This document shows positions 1 through 8,445 of a stretch of 64,000 nt of DNA, one piece after another. A program made the translations under genes and the position numbers. The DNA is from Arthrobacter pascens. GTDB lineage: Bacteria > Actinomycetota > Actinomycetes > Actinomycetales > Micrococcaceae. The stretch spans positions 434,001 through 498,000 of the forward strand of contig NZ_JAUSXF010000001.1 in assembly GCF_030816475.1 (NCBI RefSeq). The letters are read 5' to 3'. Under the pieces are notes generated by a model, which ran no database searches, had not been told where the DNA came from, and worked only from the letters and a program-made list of their open reading frames with translations. Position 1 is the first letter of the stretch, and the number at the start of each line of letters is the position of its first letter.

Positions 1-881
1 ACATACCGTGCCACGTCCCTGACATTGACGGAGAACTTGGGGTAGCCCTCGCGGGAAAGGCCCAGCACGGCATTGGGCCCGACGGTGACGGTACCATCAA
101 TCGTGGGGGTGAGGTGGACGCCCAGGAAAGGGAGGGCAGGATCCGGAACAGGATAGATGAGGTGTCTGACGTAGCCTGACTTCTCGGCCGGGAGCTGGAA
201 GTACTCGCCCCGGAACGGGACAATCTGCACATCGATGTCGAGGCCCGCCAGTTCAGCCAACCGGTCCGACTGCAGACCGGCGCACACCACAAGCCTGCCG
301 CAGCCATACCGCTCGGCGGCCGTCCCGACGTCGACCCTGTCGGAGGATTCCTTGATGGACGTGACCCTGGCACCAGTGACCACCTGCCCGCCGGACTCCG
401 TAACCAGCCCGGCCAGCTTGAGGGCCAGCGCGGGGTAGTCCACAATGCCGGTGCTCGGGATAAAGAGGGCTCCCACCCCCGCAACGTTGGGTTCACGGTG
501 CCGCAGCTCCGCCCCGTCGATGCGCTCGCAGTCCAGCCCGTGGACCGCCGCCCGCTTCTCCAGCTCGTCCAGGCGCCGCGATTCCAGCTCGGTCGTGGCC
601 ACCAGCAACTTCCCGGGTTCCTCAAAGCGGAGGCCGTGCTCACGGCAGAAGTCCTTGGTCTCCTGTGCTCCGGCCTTGCTGAAGCGGGCTTTCAGGCTGC
701 CCGGGGCATAGTAGATTCCCGAATGGATGACTCCGCTGTTGTGCCCGGTCTGATGCGAAGCCAGCGTATCCGCCGCCTCCAGCAGGACCAGCGAGGCGCC
801 CGGCCGGGACCGCAGCAGCTGATAGGCGGTGGCCAGTCCGACGATTCCCCCGCCCACCACGCAGTAGTCAAAGTGCTTCAC
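1..881 (-). CDS. lhgO: L-2-hydroxyglutarate oxidase (C-terminus beyond window)
   Basis: FAD-dependent oxidase of the LhgO/DAO family, which oxidises L-2-hydroxyglutarate to 2-oxoglutarate. Translating the minus strand from the GTG at 881 gives an N-terminal Rossmann dinucleotide motif (CVVGGGIVGLATAY), then the family stretch HNSGVIHSGIYY, and later a PFRGEYFQL segment. An AG-rich ribosome site (AGAAAGGCGG) precedes the GTG. About 293 residues are visible; the family is near 400, so roughly the last quarter lies off the left edge. It is divergent from the flavin oxidoreductase at 975, with a 93-bp shared promoter region. The family call is firm; the substrate is inferred from family similarity. 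Confidence 0.85.
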   Translation of the reverse strand, partial: MKHFDYCVVGGGIVGLATAYQLLRSRPGASLVLLEAADTLASHQTGHNSGVIHSGIYYAPGSLKARFSKAGAQETKDFCREHGLRFEEPGKLLVATTELESRRLDELEKRAAVHGLDCERIDGAELRHREPNVAGVGALFIPSTGIVDYPALALKLAGLVTESGGQVVTGARVTSIKESSDRVDVGTAAERYGCGRLVVCAGLQSDRLAELAGLDIDVQIVPFRGEYFQLPAEKSGYVRHLIYPVPDPALPFLGVHLTPTIDGTVTVGPNAVLGLSREGYPKFSVNVRDVARY

Positions 882-974
882 AGGTAGACCGCCTTTCTGC
901 GACAGGTCAGAATCATCTCAGAGCCATCATCGCAGGACGGGAATGCCGGAGCCCGAACCGGGGTTGGGGTTGAC

Positions 975-2009
975 ATGAAACGCATAGGATTCCTGTCTTT
1001 CGGCCACTGGGGTCCCGGCCAGGGGTCCCGCACCAGGACAGCAGGCGAGGCCCTGATCCAGGGCATCGAACTGGCGGTCGCAGCCGAGGAAGTGGGAATC
1101 GACGGCGCTTTCTTCCGCGTGCACCACTTTGCACGCCAGCAGGCCTCGCCGTTTCCGCTTCTGGCCGCCATTGCCGCCCGCACCAGCCGCATCGAGATGG
1201 GCACCGCAGTCATCGACATGCGTTATGAGAACCCCCTGTACATGGCAGAGGAGGCCGCGGCCACCGACCTGATCAGCGGCGGACGGCTGCAGCTGGGCAT
1301 CAGCAGGGGATCACCCGAGCCGGCACGCAACGGGGCCGCTGCCTTCGGGTTCCGCCCGGAGCCCGGGGAGACGGACGCGGACATGGCACGCCGGCACACC
1401 GAGCAGTTCCGGCATGCGATCAGCGGCGCAGGGGTGGTGGAAGCGGATCCACGATATGCCGGCGGCGCCGTCGGGCTGCTGCCCGTACAGCCACAGTCCC
1501 CCGGACTGGCGGAACGCATCTGGTGGGGAGCCGGAAGCCGAAAGACCGCGGTGTGGGCTGCGGGGCTGGGCATGAACCTCATGAGCTCCACGCTGCTGAC
1601 GGAGGATACCGGCGTGCCTTTCGACCAGCTCCAGGCTGAGCAGATCCAGCTCTTCCGGGACGCGTGGGCCGCGGCAGGGCACAGCCACCAGCCCAGGATC
1701 TCGGTCAGCAGGAGCATCCTGCCGATTGTGGACGAGGAAGACAACCGATACTTTGCCGGCGCCGCCTTGCGGGACAGCCGCGACCAGGTGGGAATTATCG
1801 ACGGGCTGACTGCTCGTTTCGGAAAGAGCTACGCAGGCCCTCCTGACCTCCTGGCGGAGCAGCTTGCGGCAGACGCTGCCGTGCAGGCAGCCGATACCTT
1901 GCTTGTCACCGTGCCCAATCAGCTTGGCGTGGACTTCAACGCCAAGATGCTGGGAAACATCGCCCGCCAAATCGCGCCCGCCATCGGTTGGACTCCATCC
2001 CGATCCTAA
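975..2009 (+). CDS. LLM-class flavin-dependent oxidoreductase
   Basis: A 344-residue protein of the bacterial luciferase-like monooxygenase superfamily (TIM barrel using reduced flavin). The N-terminus (MKRIGFLSFGHWG), the segment VGIDGAFFRVHHFARQQASP and the later RIEMGTAVIDMRYENP are typical of this class, and the length fits. These enzymes act in the cytoplasm on varied substrates with FMNH2 from a partner reductase; the substrate cannot be read from the sequence. A G-rich stretch precedes the ATG. It stands alone on the plus strand, divergent from the hydroxyglutarate oxidase gene and 109 bp before a small conserved gene. Confidence 0.85.
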   Translation: MKRIGFLSFGHWGPGQGSRTRTAGEALIQGIELAVAAEEVGIDGAFFRVHHFARQQASPFPLLAAIAARTSRIEMGTAVIDMRYENPLYMAEEAAATDLISGGRLQLGISRGSPEPARNGAAAFGFRPEPGETDADMARRHTEQFRHAISGAGVVEADPRYAGGAVGLLPVQPQSPGLAERIWWGAGSRKTAVWAAGLGMNLMSSTLLTEDTGVPFDQLQAEQIQLFRDAWAAAGHSHQPRISVSRSILPIVDEEDNRYFAGAALRDSRDQVGIIDGLTARFGKSYAGPPDLLAEQLAADAAVQAADTLLVTVPNQLGVDFNAKMLGNIARQIAPAIGWTPSRS

Positions 2010-2118
2010 TCCCGGTCCTGACGCTTCCGGGATCCGCATCGTGCCGGGTACTGGAGGGATATGCTGAAGGGGCCTGGACCATGGCGGCCCGGCAATCTGT
2101 GACGGCCGGAGGCTCCCC

Positions 2119-2322
2119 ATGACTGACAAGCTCCACCTGACGCCGGAAGATCAATTTCCGGCTGACCTCTCCATCGTGCCGGATCAGGAACTGCAGATCC
2201 TGGACAGTCAGGTCCAGCGTCAACTGGACCACGAATACGTCTCCGAGGGCGGACCAAACCCGGAGACCGAGTTCAGGCACTATGACCTCGACGAGGAATT
2301 CGAGGAACGGGATAGCCGCTGA
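2119..2322 (+). CDS. Small acidic conserved-type hypothetical protein
   Basis: A 67-residue, strongly acidic protein (many Asp and Glu, ending DEEFEERDSR) without membrane segments or cysteines. I do not recognise a named domain. Coding is supported by an ATG, G/C-ending codons throughout, and the lack of a better ORF on either strand. A purine-rich GGCCGGAGG lies just before the start. Function unknown. Confidence 0.6.
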   Translation: MTDKLHLTPEDQFPADLSIVPDQELQILDSQVQRQLDHEYVSEGGPNPETEFRHYDLDEEFEERDSR

Positions 2323-2380
2323 GCCGGAGCCTGTTACGATCTCATCCGGACAGCATGCTTACTATGGTGGCGGGGGAACC

Positions 2381-2437
2381 AATAGTGGACGGAAGCCGTT
2401 AGGCTTATAGCGGCTTGGGGGCTTAGCGTCCACCATT
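2381..2437. repeat. Stem-loop ahead of the reductase gene
   Basis: An imperfect inverted repeat. The outer arms GTGGACG (2385-2391) and CGTCCAC (2427-2433) can be extended outward with one mismatch, and the inner arms are AAGCCG (2393-2398) and CGGCTT (2411-2416). It lies between the small acidic gene and the reductase-desaturase pair. It could be a terminator, although no T-run follows, or a 5' leader structure. Confidence 0.4.
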
Positions 2438-2506
2438 ACTGCGTGACTCGGAATGTCATGTGACGGGAGAGAGAAATATGGCTCGCGCCGCTCTAGGCTT
2501 GACGGC

Positions 2507-3604
2507 ATGATCCGGCTACGCCAGCTGGCACAGGCAGCATCCGTTTTAACGACGCCCCTGGCGCCCGAAGACATTCTGGCGCTCTTCAACCCTGTCTTCT
2601 CCGCTCGGCAGCTGCGTGGCGTAGTCACCCGGGTGGTTCAGGAAACTGCCCAGTCGGCCACCATATTCTTCCGGCCGGGCCGCGGCTGGCATTCCCACCT
2701 GGCAGGCCAGTGGGCGCGGATCGGCGTCGAACTGGACGGGGTGCGGCACTGGCGGTCCTACTCCCTGAGTGCGCCCGCCGGCAAGGATCCGGCCATCACA
2801 GTCACTGACGTGGGCGCCGTGTCGGGGACCCTGGTCCGCACCACCCGCCCCGGCGACATCCTGTTCCTTGCTCCTCCGCAGGGCGACTTTGTCCTGCCGG
2901 AGCACCCCAGGCCGCTGCTGATGGTCACCGCGGGAAGCGGCATCACTCCGGTGATGTCCATGATCCGTACGCTGGTACCGCGGCGCCCTGATGCCGACGT
3001 CGTTCTCGTCCACTCCGCCCGCACCCCGGGCGAGAGTCTTTTCCGCGAAGAACTGGCAGAGCTTGCCGACCAGTTCCCCAACTTCCGTTTGGCCCACTGG
3101 TTTACCGGCCAGCAGGGCCGCCTGGACTTCACCACCACTGCCGAGCTGGACGAGATCTGCCCGGACTGGAAGGAACGGGCCGCCTACGCGTGCGGACCGG
3201 ACAGCTTCCTGGATGACGCCGAGGCGCTGTGGAAGCAGGCTTCCCTCACCACCGGCGCCCCGGGCACGGACGTGGCGGTCGTTGGCGAAGCCGGGAACCT
3301 GATGATCGAAAGGTTCAACACCGCCTTCGCAGGCGGCGTCGGGCACGACGGCGGACTGGTGACCTTCGAAGCGTCGGACCGGGAAGTGGACGCCGACGGC
3401 GACACTCCCATTCTCGATGTCGGCGAGGACGCCGGGGTGCTGATGCCCAGTGGCTGCCGGATGGGCATCTGCCACAGCTGCCTGACTCCGCTCCTGGCCG
3501 GAAAGGTCCGTGACCTCCGCACCAACGAGGTCCACGGTGAACCCGGCCAACTGATCCAAACGTGTGTTTCGGCAGCCGCCGGACCCGTCAACCTCGAACT
3601 CTGA
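2507..3604 (+). CDS. Ferredoxin reductase with C-terminal 2Fe-2S domain (desaturase partner)
   Basis: A 365-residue flavoprotein that passes NAD(P)H electrons through FAD and a plant-type 2Fe-2S centre. Visible motifs are the FAD-binding RSYSLSAPAG, the nucleotide-binding GSGITPVMSM, and a C-terminal cluster site GCRMGICHSC with a further cysteine in QTC. The order FAD, NAD, ferredoxin matches the reductase encoded beside DesA3 in mycobacteria (Rv3230c type). The start at 2507 was chosen because similarity begins there; an upstream in-frame start at 2453 would add 18 atypical residues. The gene ends 13 bp before the desaturase start, so the two are almost certainly co-transcribed and the reductase is the inferred electron donor. 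Confidence 0.88.
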   Translation: MIRLRQLAQAASVLTTPLAPEDILALFNPVFSARQLRGVVTRVVQETAQSATIFFRPGRGWHSHLAGQWARIGVELDGVRHWRSYSLSAPAGKDPAITVTDVGAVSGTLVRTTRPGDILFLAPPQGDFVLPEHPRPLLMVTAGSGITPVMSMIRTLVPRRPDADVVLVHSARTPGESLFREELAELADQFPNFRLAHWFTGQQGRLDFTTTAELDEICPDWKERAAYACGPDSFLDDAEALWKQASLTTGAPGTDVAVVGEAGNLMIERFNTAFAGGVGHDGGLVTFEASDREVDADGDTPILDVGEDAGVLMPSGCRMGICHSCLTPLLAGKVRDLRTNEVHGEPGQLIQTCVSAAAGPVNLEL

Positions 3605-3617
3605 GGAGCAACACCGT

Positions 3618-4787
3618 ATGTCAGTAATTTCAGCAAGCAAAGCCACCTCGACCGGAGGTTCAAGGACCCGGCCCGGAGCGCTGGCGGATTCGGGCAGCCC
3701 GACGGTCCGCCCGCCCGCCGCGGCACACCTTTCTGATGAACAGGTGGCGGAGCTGGGCCGCGAACTGGATGCGATCCGCGATGAGATCCTGGGCAAACGC
3801 GGCGCATCCGACGCCGCCTACATCCGGCGCATGATCAAGATCCAGCGCGGGCTGGAAATCTCCGGCCGTGCTGCCCTCCTCGTCAGCAAGAACAAGGCCG
3901 CCTGGGTGGCCGGGACCACGCTGCTGAGCCTGGCCAAAATCCTCGAGAACATGGAACTGGGACACAACATCCTGCACGGCCAGTGGGACTGGATGCGGGA
4001 CCCGGACATCCACTCCACCACCTGGGAATGGGACTTCGTCACGCCGTCGCGCTCCTGGCAGCACACCCACAACGACCTGCACCACCGCTGGACCAACGTG
4101 CTGGGCAAGGACAACGACGTCGGATACAACCTCCTGCGCATGGACGAGAACCAGCCCTGGAAGCCCATCAACCTGGCCAACCCGCTGTTCAATGCCATCC
4201 TGGCGCCGGTGTTCGAGTGGGGCATCGCCATTTACGACCTCGAGCTGACCGAGTACCAGGAAGGCAAGAAGTCCAAGGAAGCCCTGCTTAAGGACCTCAA
4301 GGCCCTGGGCCGGAAAGTGGTCACCCAGTTCACCAAGGACTATGCGGCCACACCGGCCGTGGCCATGCTCACCGGTTCCGGCCGGCAGGCGCTCTACGGA
4401 ACCCTTGCGGCCAACGCGATACGCAACGTCTGGGCCCATGCCGTGATTTTCTGCGGCCACTTCCCCGAAGGAACGGACACGTTCACCGAGGAGATGGTGG
4501 AAGGCGAAACCCGCGGCGACTGGTACGTCCGCCAGATGATCGGCTCGGCCAACATCTCGGGCTCCAAATTCATGCACCTGATGACGGGCAACCTCTCGCA
4601 CCAGATCGAGCACCACCTCTTCCCCGACCTGCCGTCCAATCGGTACGCCGAGGTGGCCCCGCGGGTCCGTGAAATCTGCCAGCGCTATGGCCTGAAATAC
4701 ACCACCGGCCCGCTGCTGAAGCAGGTGGGCTCGTCCTGGGCAAAGGTCTTCAAGCTCGCACTGCCCGGCAAGACCGCGAAGGCCTGA
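3618..4787 (+). CDS. Acyl-CoA desaturase (DesA3-type, membrane diiron)
   Basis: A 389-residue membrane-bound fatty acyl desaturase. The three histidine clusters that bind the two irons are visible: HNILH early, HNDLHH in the middle and HQIEHH near the C-terminus. It inserts a double bond into long-chain acyl groups using O2 and electrons from the reductase encoded immediately upstream. The start at 3618 has a clear GAGGAG ribosome site; the in-frame start at 3564 would overlap the reductase gene. A hairpin terminator follows. Position specificity (delta-9) is inferred from the DesA3 resemblance. Confidence 0.9.
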   Translation: MSVISASKATSTGGSRTRPGALADSGSPTVRPPAAAHLSDEQVAELGRELDAIRDEILGKRGASDAAYIRRMIKIQRGLEISGRAALLVSKNKAAWVAGTTLLSLAKILENMELGHNILHGQWDWMRDPDIHSTTWEWDFVTPSRSWQHTHNDLHHRWTNVLGKDNDVGYNLLRMDENQPWKPINLANPLFNAILAPVFEWGIAIYDLELTEYQEGKKSKEALLKDLKALGRKVVTQFTKDYAATPAVAMLTGSGRQALYGTLAANAIRNVWAHAVIFCGHFPEGTDTFTEEMVEGETRGDWYVRQMIGSANISGSKFMHLMTGNLSHQIEHHLFPDLPSNRYAEVAPRVREICQRYGLKYTTGPLLKQVGSSWAKVFKLALPGKTAKA

Positions 4788-4820
4788 CCTGGGCGAAAGG
4801 CCAGAGGAGCCAGTCAAATG

Positions 4821-4875
4821 AACTGCTCCCCGGAAGTCTGACTGAAAATTCAGTTCTGACTTGCGGGGAGCAGTT
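4821..4875 (+). terminator. Hairpin terminator after the desaturase
   Basis: Long inverted repeat with outer arms AACTGCTCCCC (4821-4831) and GGGGAGCAGTT (4865-4875), and inner complementary AAGTC/GACTT and ACTGAA/TTCAGT pairs. It lies 33 bp after the desaturase stop and before a convergent small gene, so it may serve both directions. Confidence 0.65.
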
Positions 4876-4911
4876 TGTGTTTAAGGTTCACCCGCCGGGG
4901 CTGCCGCCCAA

Positions 4912-5109
4912 CTATTTGGACGGCTGAGGAACCTCGCAGGAGATCTGCGGGTTGGCTCCCGTGTAGTTCAAGGGGCCCGCAACGATGGTCAGGGCAACTG
5001 TCCCGGCCTGGGCGCAGGATCCGGGCATGCCGCCGAAGTAGCCGCGCTGCCAGGCGGCGAATCCTCCGATGATCAGCCAGATGATGAGCAGTGCTCCGAG
5101 AATCCGCAT
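4912..5109 (-). CDS. Small single-pass membrane protein, unknown function
   Basis: A 65-residue protein with one N-terminal hydrophobic helix (RILGALLIIWLIIGGFAAW) followed by a short outside segment containing two cysteines (SCAQ and SCEVP) that could form a disulfide. The start at 5109 has a strong GGAGGA ribosome site in the correct place; an upstream TTG would lack one. No family recognised. Confidence 0.65.
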   Translation of the reverse strand: MRILGALLIIWLIIGGFAAWQRGYFGGMPGSCAQAGTVALTIVAGPLNYTGANPQISCEVPQPSK

Positions 5110-5182
5110 GGTGTCCTCCAATGGCCAGTGGCGGCCTGTGGGTTCAATTATGCGCCGTTAACCGGAATCGCCAAAGGGACCA

Positions 5183-5258
5183 ACGCTTCCTCACTTTTCA
5201 CAGGGTTTTTCCCGACGCTTCCTCACGTTTCGCAGCTTTTTTCCCAACGCGTCCTCAC
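5183..5258. repeat. Three copies of an ACGCTTCCTCAC motif
   Basis: The 12-mer ACGCTTCCTCAC occurs at 5183-5194 and 5215-5226, and with one change (ACGCGTCCTCAC) at 5247-5258. Spacing is an exact 32 bp each time, with T-rich linkers. The same motif appears in an intergenic region at 19.3 kb. Not coding. Confidence 0.75.
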
Positions 5259-5330
5259 GTTACGGAAGGGTGTGGGTTTGGAACCCGCGGGATGTGAGAG
5301 AGGGTTTGGCGATCCGGTGCGGGGCCTGGG

Positions 5331-6353
5331 CTAGCCGGCGCGGAGGCTGAGCCGGTCCTTGAAGACCGCCGATTCCAGCACTTCACGGTTGATGACGAAC
5401 TTCGGTGTGCGCCCGTTCGCGACATCCACGATGGCCCGGACACAGCTTCCCCCGTTGCCGAGCGACATTTCGTCGGTCCAGGAGAGGCAGTGCGGTGACA
5501 GGGTGACGTTGTCCAGGCCAATCAGCGCATTGGTGACCGGTTCTTCCTCAAAGACGTCAAGACCGGCGCCGGCGATACTGCCCCCCACGAGCGCGGCGAT
5601 CAGGTCCGGTTCGTTGATGATGGGTCCCCGCGCCATGTTAATGACGACGGCGCTGGCCTTCATCCGGTCAAAGATTGCCGCATTGACGATGTGCCGGGTC
5701 TGGTCCGTCAGGACGGCCATCACAATGAGCGCGTCACAGCAGGCAGCCACATCTTCAAGTTCCATCAGTTCCACGCCCAGCTCGGCAGCGCGCTCCGGCG
5801 GGCAGAAGGGATCATAGCCGACACACCGGACGGCGAACGGGGCGAGCAGCCGGATCAGTTCTCCTCCGGTATTCCCGACGCCGAGGAAGCCGATGGTCTT
5901 TCCCGTGAGGCCGGTGCCCATGAAGTCTTCCCGCAGGTCCCAGCGCTGCTCCCGGACCAGGCGGTCCTTCACCACGGTGTGGTGCATGACTGACAGCAGC
6001 ATTGACAGGGTGGCGGTGGCCACCGGGCCGCGGGCGCCGTCGGGAGTGATCGTGGCTACCGTGCCGGCTGCCGTGCAGGCGGCGAGGTCAACCGCGTCAT
6101 AGCCGACGCCGAACCGGGCCAGGATCAGGGGAGGATTGGTGACACCGTTGAAGGACTCAGCCGTGACCGCCGGTGCTGCATATAGGATCGCGTCGTACTG
6201 CTCCATCTGGGCCGGCGTCAGCGCCGCGGCCTTGTCCTGCATATACTCCCACTCAATCCCGGCTTCTGCCAGGCCCGCAAGGCCGATATCGCCCCAGACG
6301 TTGCTGCCGGCCGAATCGAGAAAATCAGGGGAAATTCCTACTGTAAATGTCAT
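5331..6353 (-). CDS. D-2-hydroxyacid dehydrogenase (phosphoglycerate dehydrogenase-like)
   Basis: A 340-residue NAD(P)-dependent D-isomer-specific 2-hydroxyacid dehydrogenase. The Rossmann motif is GFLGVGNTGGELIRL; the catalytic triad is represented by Arg in INMARGP, Glu in LDVFEEEP and His in LSPHCLSW. It oxidises or reduces 2-hydroxy/2-keto acids; the substrate is not evident. The ATG at 6353 overlaps the TAA of the upstream cyclase gene (TAATG), so the two are translationally coupled. In-frame sequence upstream of 6353 is only read-through of the cyclase region. Likely regulated by the divergent IclR protein. Confidence 0.9.
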   Translation of the reverse strand: MTFTVGISPDFLDSAGSNVWGDIGLAGLAEAGIEWEYMQDKAAALTPAQMEQYDAILYAAPAVTAESFNGVTNPPLILARFGVGYDAVDLAACTAAGTVATITPDGARGPVATATLSMLLSVMHHTVVKDRLVREQRWDLREDFMGTGLTGKTIGFLGVGNTGGELIRLLAPFAVRCVGYDPFCPPERAAELGVELMELEDVAACCDALIVMAVLTDQTRHIVNAAIFDRMKASAVVINMARGPIINEPDLIAALVGGSIAGAGLDVFEEEPVTNALIGLDNVTLSPHCLSWTDEMSLGNGGSCVRAIVDVANGRTPKFVINREVLESAVFKDRLSLRAG

Positions 6354-7321
6354 TAGAAGACCGCCAAGGGGTTTACGGGCGAACCAGTGCCGCGGGGGAT
6401 GTTGAGGGGGGCGACGACGAACATGAACCGGTAGCGGTCCTCCTCGGCGCAGGCCGCGCCAAGTGCTTCGAGGTCCAGATTGTCCAGCAGGGGCAGCCCC
6501 ATTGCCGTGATCGCCAGGATGTGGATCGGCGAGTGGATGCCCGGGGTGGGGGAGGGGCGTACATCCGAGTCGCCGTCGCCGCCCAGGACGCTGATGCCGC
6601 GCTCGGCCAGCAGCGGCATGCAATCAACATGCAGCCCGGCGCTCAAGTCCGACGAGTCCCAGATCCCGAGTTCGTGAGCCCTGCGGAAGTGCCCGGTCCG
6701 GATCAGCACGGCGTCACCTGCTGTGATCTTCACGCCGAGTTTCGCCTCGGCAGCCAGGATGTCCGCAGCGTGGATGGCAGTGCCTGGTTCCAGCCACGGA
6801 ACGTCGAACAGGATGGTGAAATCCAGCAGCACGGCCGGTGTCACCAGTGAGCCGAGTGAACTGACCGAACCGAAGTCGGCGCCGGTGGCGGTCACGACGT
6901 CTTTGGAGGTCTGTCCTTCATAGAGGAGACCCTTGTAGGCGATGTGGCTCAGTGCATCCAGGTGGCTGACGGCTTTTCCGTGGTAATCGACGCCGATGAA
7001 GTCTTTGTTGCAGGACGGCTCCGGGGCTTCACGGACGCCAAGGTCCGTCATGTAGTGCAGGGCGGGGTTGGCGTTGGACGGTCCGCTCACGGTGTTCCAC
7101 GGCAGGGCGGTGGCTACCACCCGGCCGCTGCGGACCAGGGAGGCTGCCTCCACTACCGACGTCGGCGTTACCGCCTGCCATGCCCCGGCCGAGGGATCGC
7201 TGTACTTGCCCCAGGTCTTAACCTGTTCAAACACTTCCTCGAAGCCCTCTTTACTGACAGGGGGGCCATTCCTTGTAGGGTCTGGGTAAAGTGAGGTAGC
7301 CCTGTTATCTTCCGCGCACAC
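6353..7321 (-). CDS. Cyclase-family metal-dependent hydrolase (kynurenine formamidase-like fold)
   Basis: A 322-residue protein of the cyclase family. The metal-binding signature is visible as DYHGKAVSHLDALSH, close to the HxGTHxDxPxH motif of kynurenine formamidase, and RTGHF and GDGDSDVRP follow. Members hydrolyse amides or cyclised acids; the substrate is unknown. I chose the GTG at 7321 because AAGGAG sits 6 nt before it; an ATG at 7348 would add nine residues but has a poorer ribosome site. The reading frame stays open to 8302, but that part is antisense to the IclR gene. First gene of a two-gene operon with the dehydrogenase. Confidence 0.82.
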   Translation of the reverse strand: MCAEDNRATSLYPDPTRNGPPVSKEGFEEVFEQVKTWGKYSDPSAGAWQAVTPTSVVEAASLVRSGRVVATALPWNTVSGPSNANPALHYMTDLGVREAPEPSCNKDFIGVDYHGKAVSHLDALSHIAYKGLLYEGQTSKDVVTATGADFGSVSSLGSLVTPAVLLDFTILFDVPWLEPGTAIHAADILAAEAKLGVKITAGDAVLIRTGHFRRAHELGIWDSSDLSAGLHVDCMPLLAERGISVLGGDGDSDVRPSPTPGIHSPIHILAITAMGLPLLDNLDLEALGAACAEEDRYRFMFVVAPLNIPRGTGSPVNPLAVF

Positions 7322-7462
7322 GGTGTACTCCTTGAAAAATGGAACCATCCCGACTGCCTGGCAGGAGCGCCAGGCAGAACGCCGGGCGAATGGCTCCGGC
7401 AGCCACAAAGGGTCCCCCGAACAGAAAAGGGAACGGGGAGGGGGTGACTCCGTAATGATAAG

Positions 7463-7493
7463 CCAATATACTGGCTGAAAGTCAATATTTTGG
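7463..7493. promoter_or_regulatory. Candidate IclR operator 1 (regulator/cyclase promoter)
   Basis: A 31-bp element beginning CCAATATACTGG and ending AATATTTTGG. It has outer CCAA/TTGG symmetry and an internal AGCCA-N6-TGGCT dyad. It matches in length, end sequences and internal TGG the element at 8353-8383, so both are probably bound by the IclR protein encoded between them. Confidence 0.55.
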
Positions 7494-7510
7494 ATAAGGG
7501 GAAGTTCCAC

Positions 7511-8311
7511 ATGACCACAGAGACCATCACCGAGGCTGGCATCAGTGCTCAAAGCTCGGTTCCAGCCATCACTCGCGGCATGGCCATTTTGACCCTTGTT
7601 GCCGAGGCTGGCCAGTCCGGGATCAGTGTTCCGGAGATAGCCAAGCAAATGAATCTTGCCAAGTCCTCCACTGCCAATATTTGCGCAGCCTTGGAGGGGG
7701 AGGGCATGCTCAGGCGTTCCGACGGCCGGCTGACGCTGGGCCGCCGCATCCTGTCCCTGGCCGGCGACTATCTCCGTTCGGCGGATCAGCTCGCAGAATT
7801 CTATGCACTGTGCCGCCGTTCCAGGCTTATTTCCAGGGAAGCAGCCCGCCTGGCCCTGCTGGACGGCACCGACGTGCTCTACCTTGCCCGCTATGAGGGC
7901 ACGAATCCCATCCGCCTGACAGCCAACATTGGTGATCGCTTCCCTGCGCATGTGACGGCTACAGGGAAGGCAATTCTTGCAACACTTCCTGATGCCGTGG
8001 TGGAGGACAGATACCGCGGCAAGACTTTTGTTTCCTTCACGCCCCGGTCCCTGTCGGGCCTCTCCGAGCTGATGGCGGACCTGCGGACGTCCAGGCAGCG
8101 CGGGTACTTCATGGATGACGAGGAGACCAATGTCGGCGTGGTTTGCTTTGCCGTGCCCGTGGTGAATCTGAAAGGTGAGCCCGCCCAGTTCGCCATCAGC
8201 GCCACCCTGCTCAAGGCCCGTGCAGACGAGCTCGATCACGCCGAAATTGTCGCCGAACTGCGGCACATTGCCGAGGCGCTGGCTAACCCCCTGAGTGCCC
8301 ACTCACTCTGA
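7511..8311 (+). CDS. IclR-family transcriptional regulator
   Basis: A 266-residue IclR protein. An N-terminal winged helix-turn-helix (about residues 15-75, with ISVPEIAKQMNLAKSSTANI) is followed by a GAF-like effector domain (ARYEGTNPIRLTANIGDRFP, HVTATGKAILATLP, DEETNVGVVCFAVPV). The ATG at 7511 follows AAGGGGAAG. It is divergent from the cyclase-dehydrogenase pair and is followed by the ABC transporter operon. Matching palindromes occur in both flanking promoters, which suggests it controls itself and both operons. The effector is probably the transported sugar acid or a product of it (inference). Confidence 0.92.
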   Translation: MTTETITEAGISAQSSVPAITRGMAILTLVAEAGQSGISVPEIAKQMNLAKSSTANICAALEGEGMLRRSDGRLTLGRRILSLAGDYLRSADQLAEFYALCRRSRLISREAARLALLDGTDVLYLARYEGTNPIRLTANIGDRFPAHVTATGKAILATLPDAVVEDRYRGKTFVSFTPRSLSGLSELMADLRTSRQRGYFMDDEETNVGVVCFAVPVVNLKGEPAQFAISATLLKARADELDHAEIVAELRHIAEALANPLSAHSL

Positions 8312-8348
8312 GGCGCAGCTCTACGGCACAAGAGTTTTGCCCGGGCTC

Positions 8349-8387
8349 TTGACCAATATGTTGGTCTTAGTACAAGATATTGGTCAA
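8349..8387. promoter_or_regulatory. Candidate IclR operator 2 (ABC transporter promoter)
   Basis: A perfect inverted repeat, TTGACCAATAT (8349-8359) and ATATTGGTCAA (8377-8387), with an internal GACCA-N6-TGGTC dyad. It sits 58 bp before the transporter ATPase start and aligns with the element at 7463-7493 with identical spacing between outer CCAATAT and TGG. Confidence 0.65.
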
Positions 8388-8445
8388 AGGTCATTGGTGA
8401 CCACCCAGAAAATTTCCGCAGCACTGGGGCTGCAAGGAGCGAACC

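Noticed and set aside
2546..3796. A 416-residue minus-strand ORF opposite the reductase gene
   Set aside because: It is an antisense shadow caused by high third-position GC; it covers the whole reductase gene and resembles no protein family.
7322..8302. Long 5' extension of the cyclase ORF
   Set aside because: It runs antisense through the IclR gene; family similarity and a good ribosome site start at 7321.
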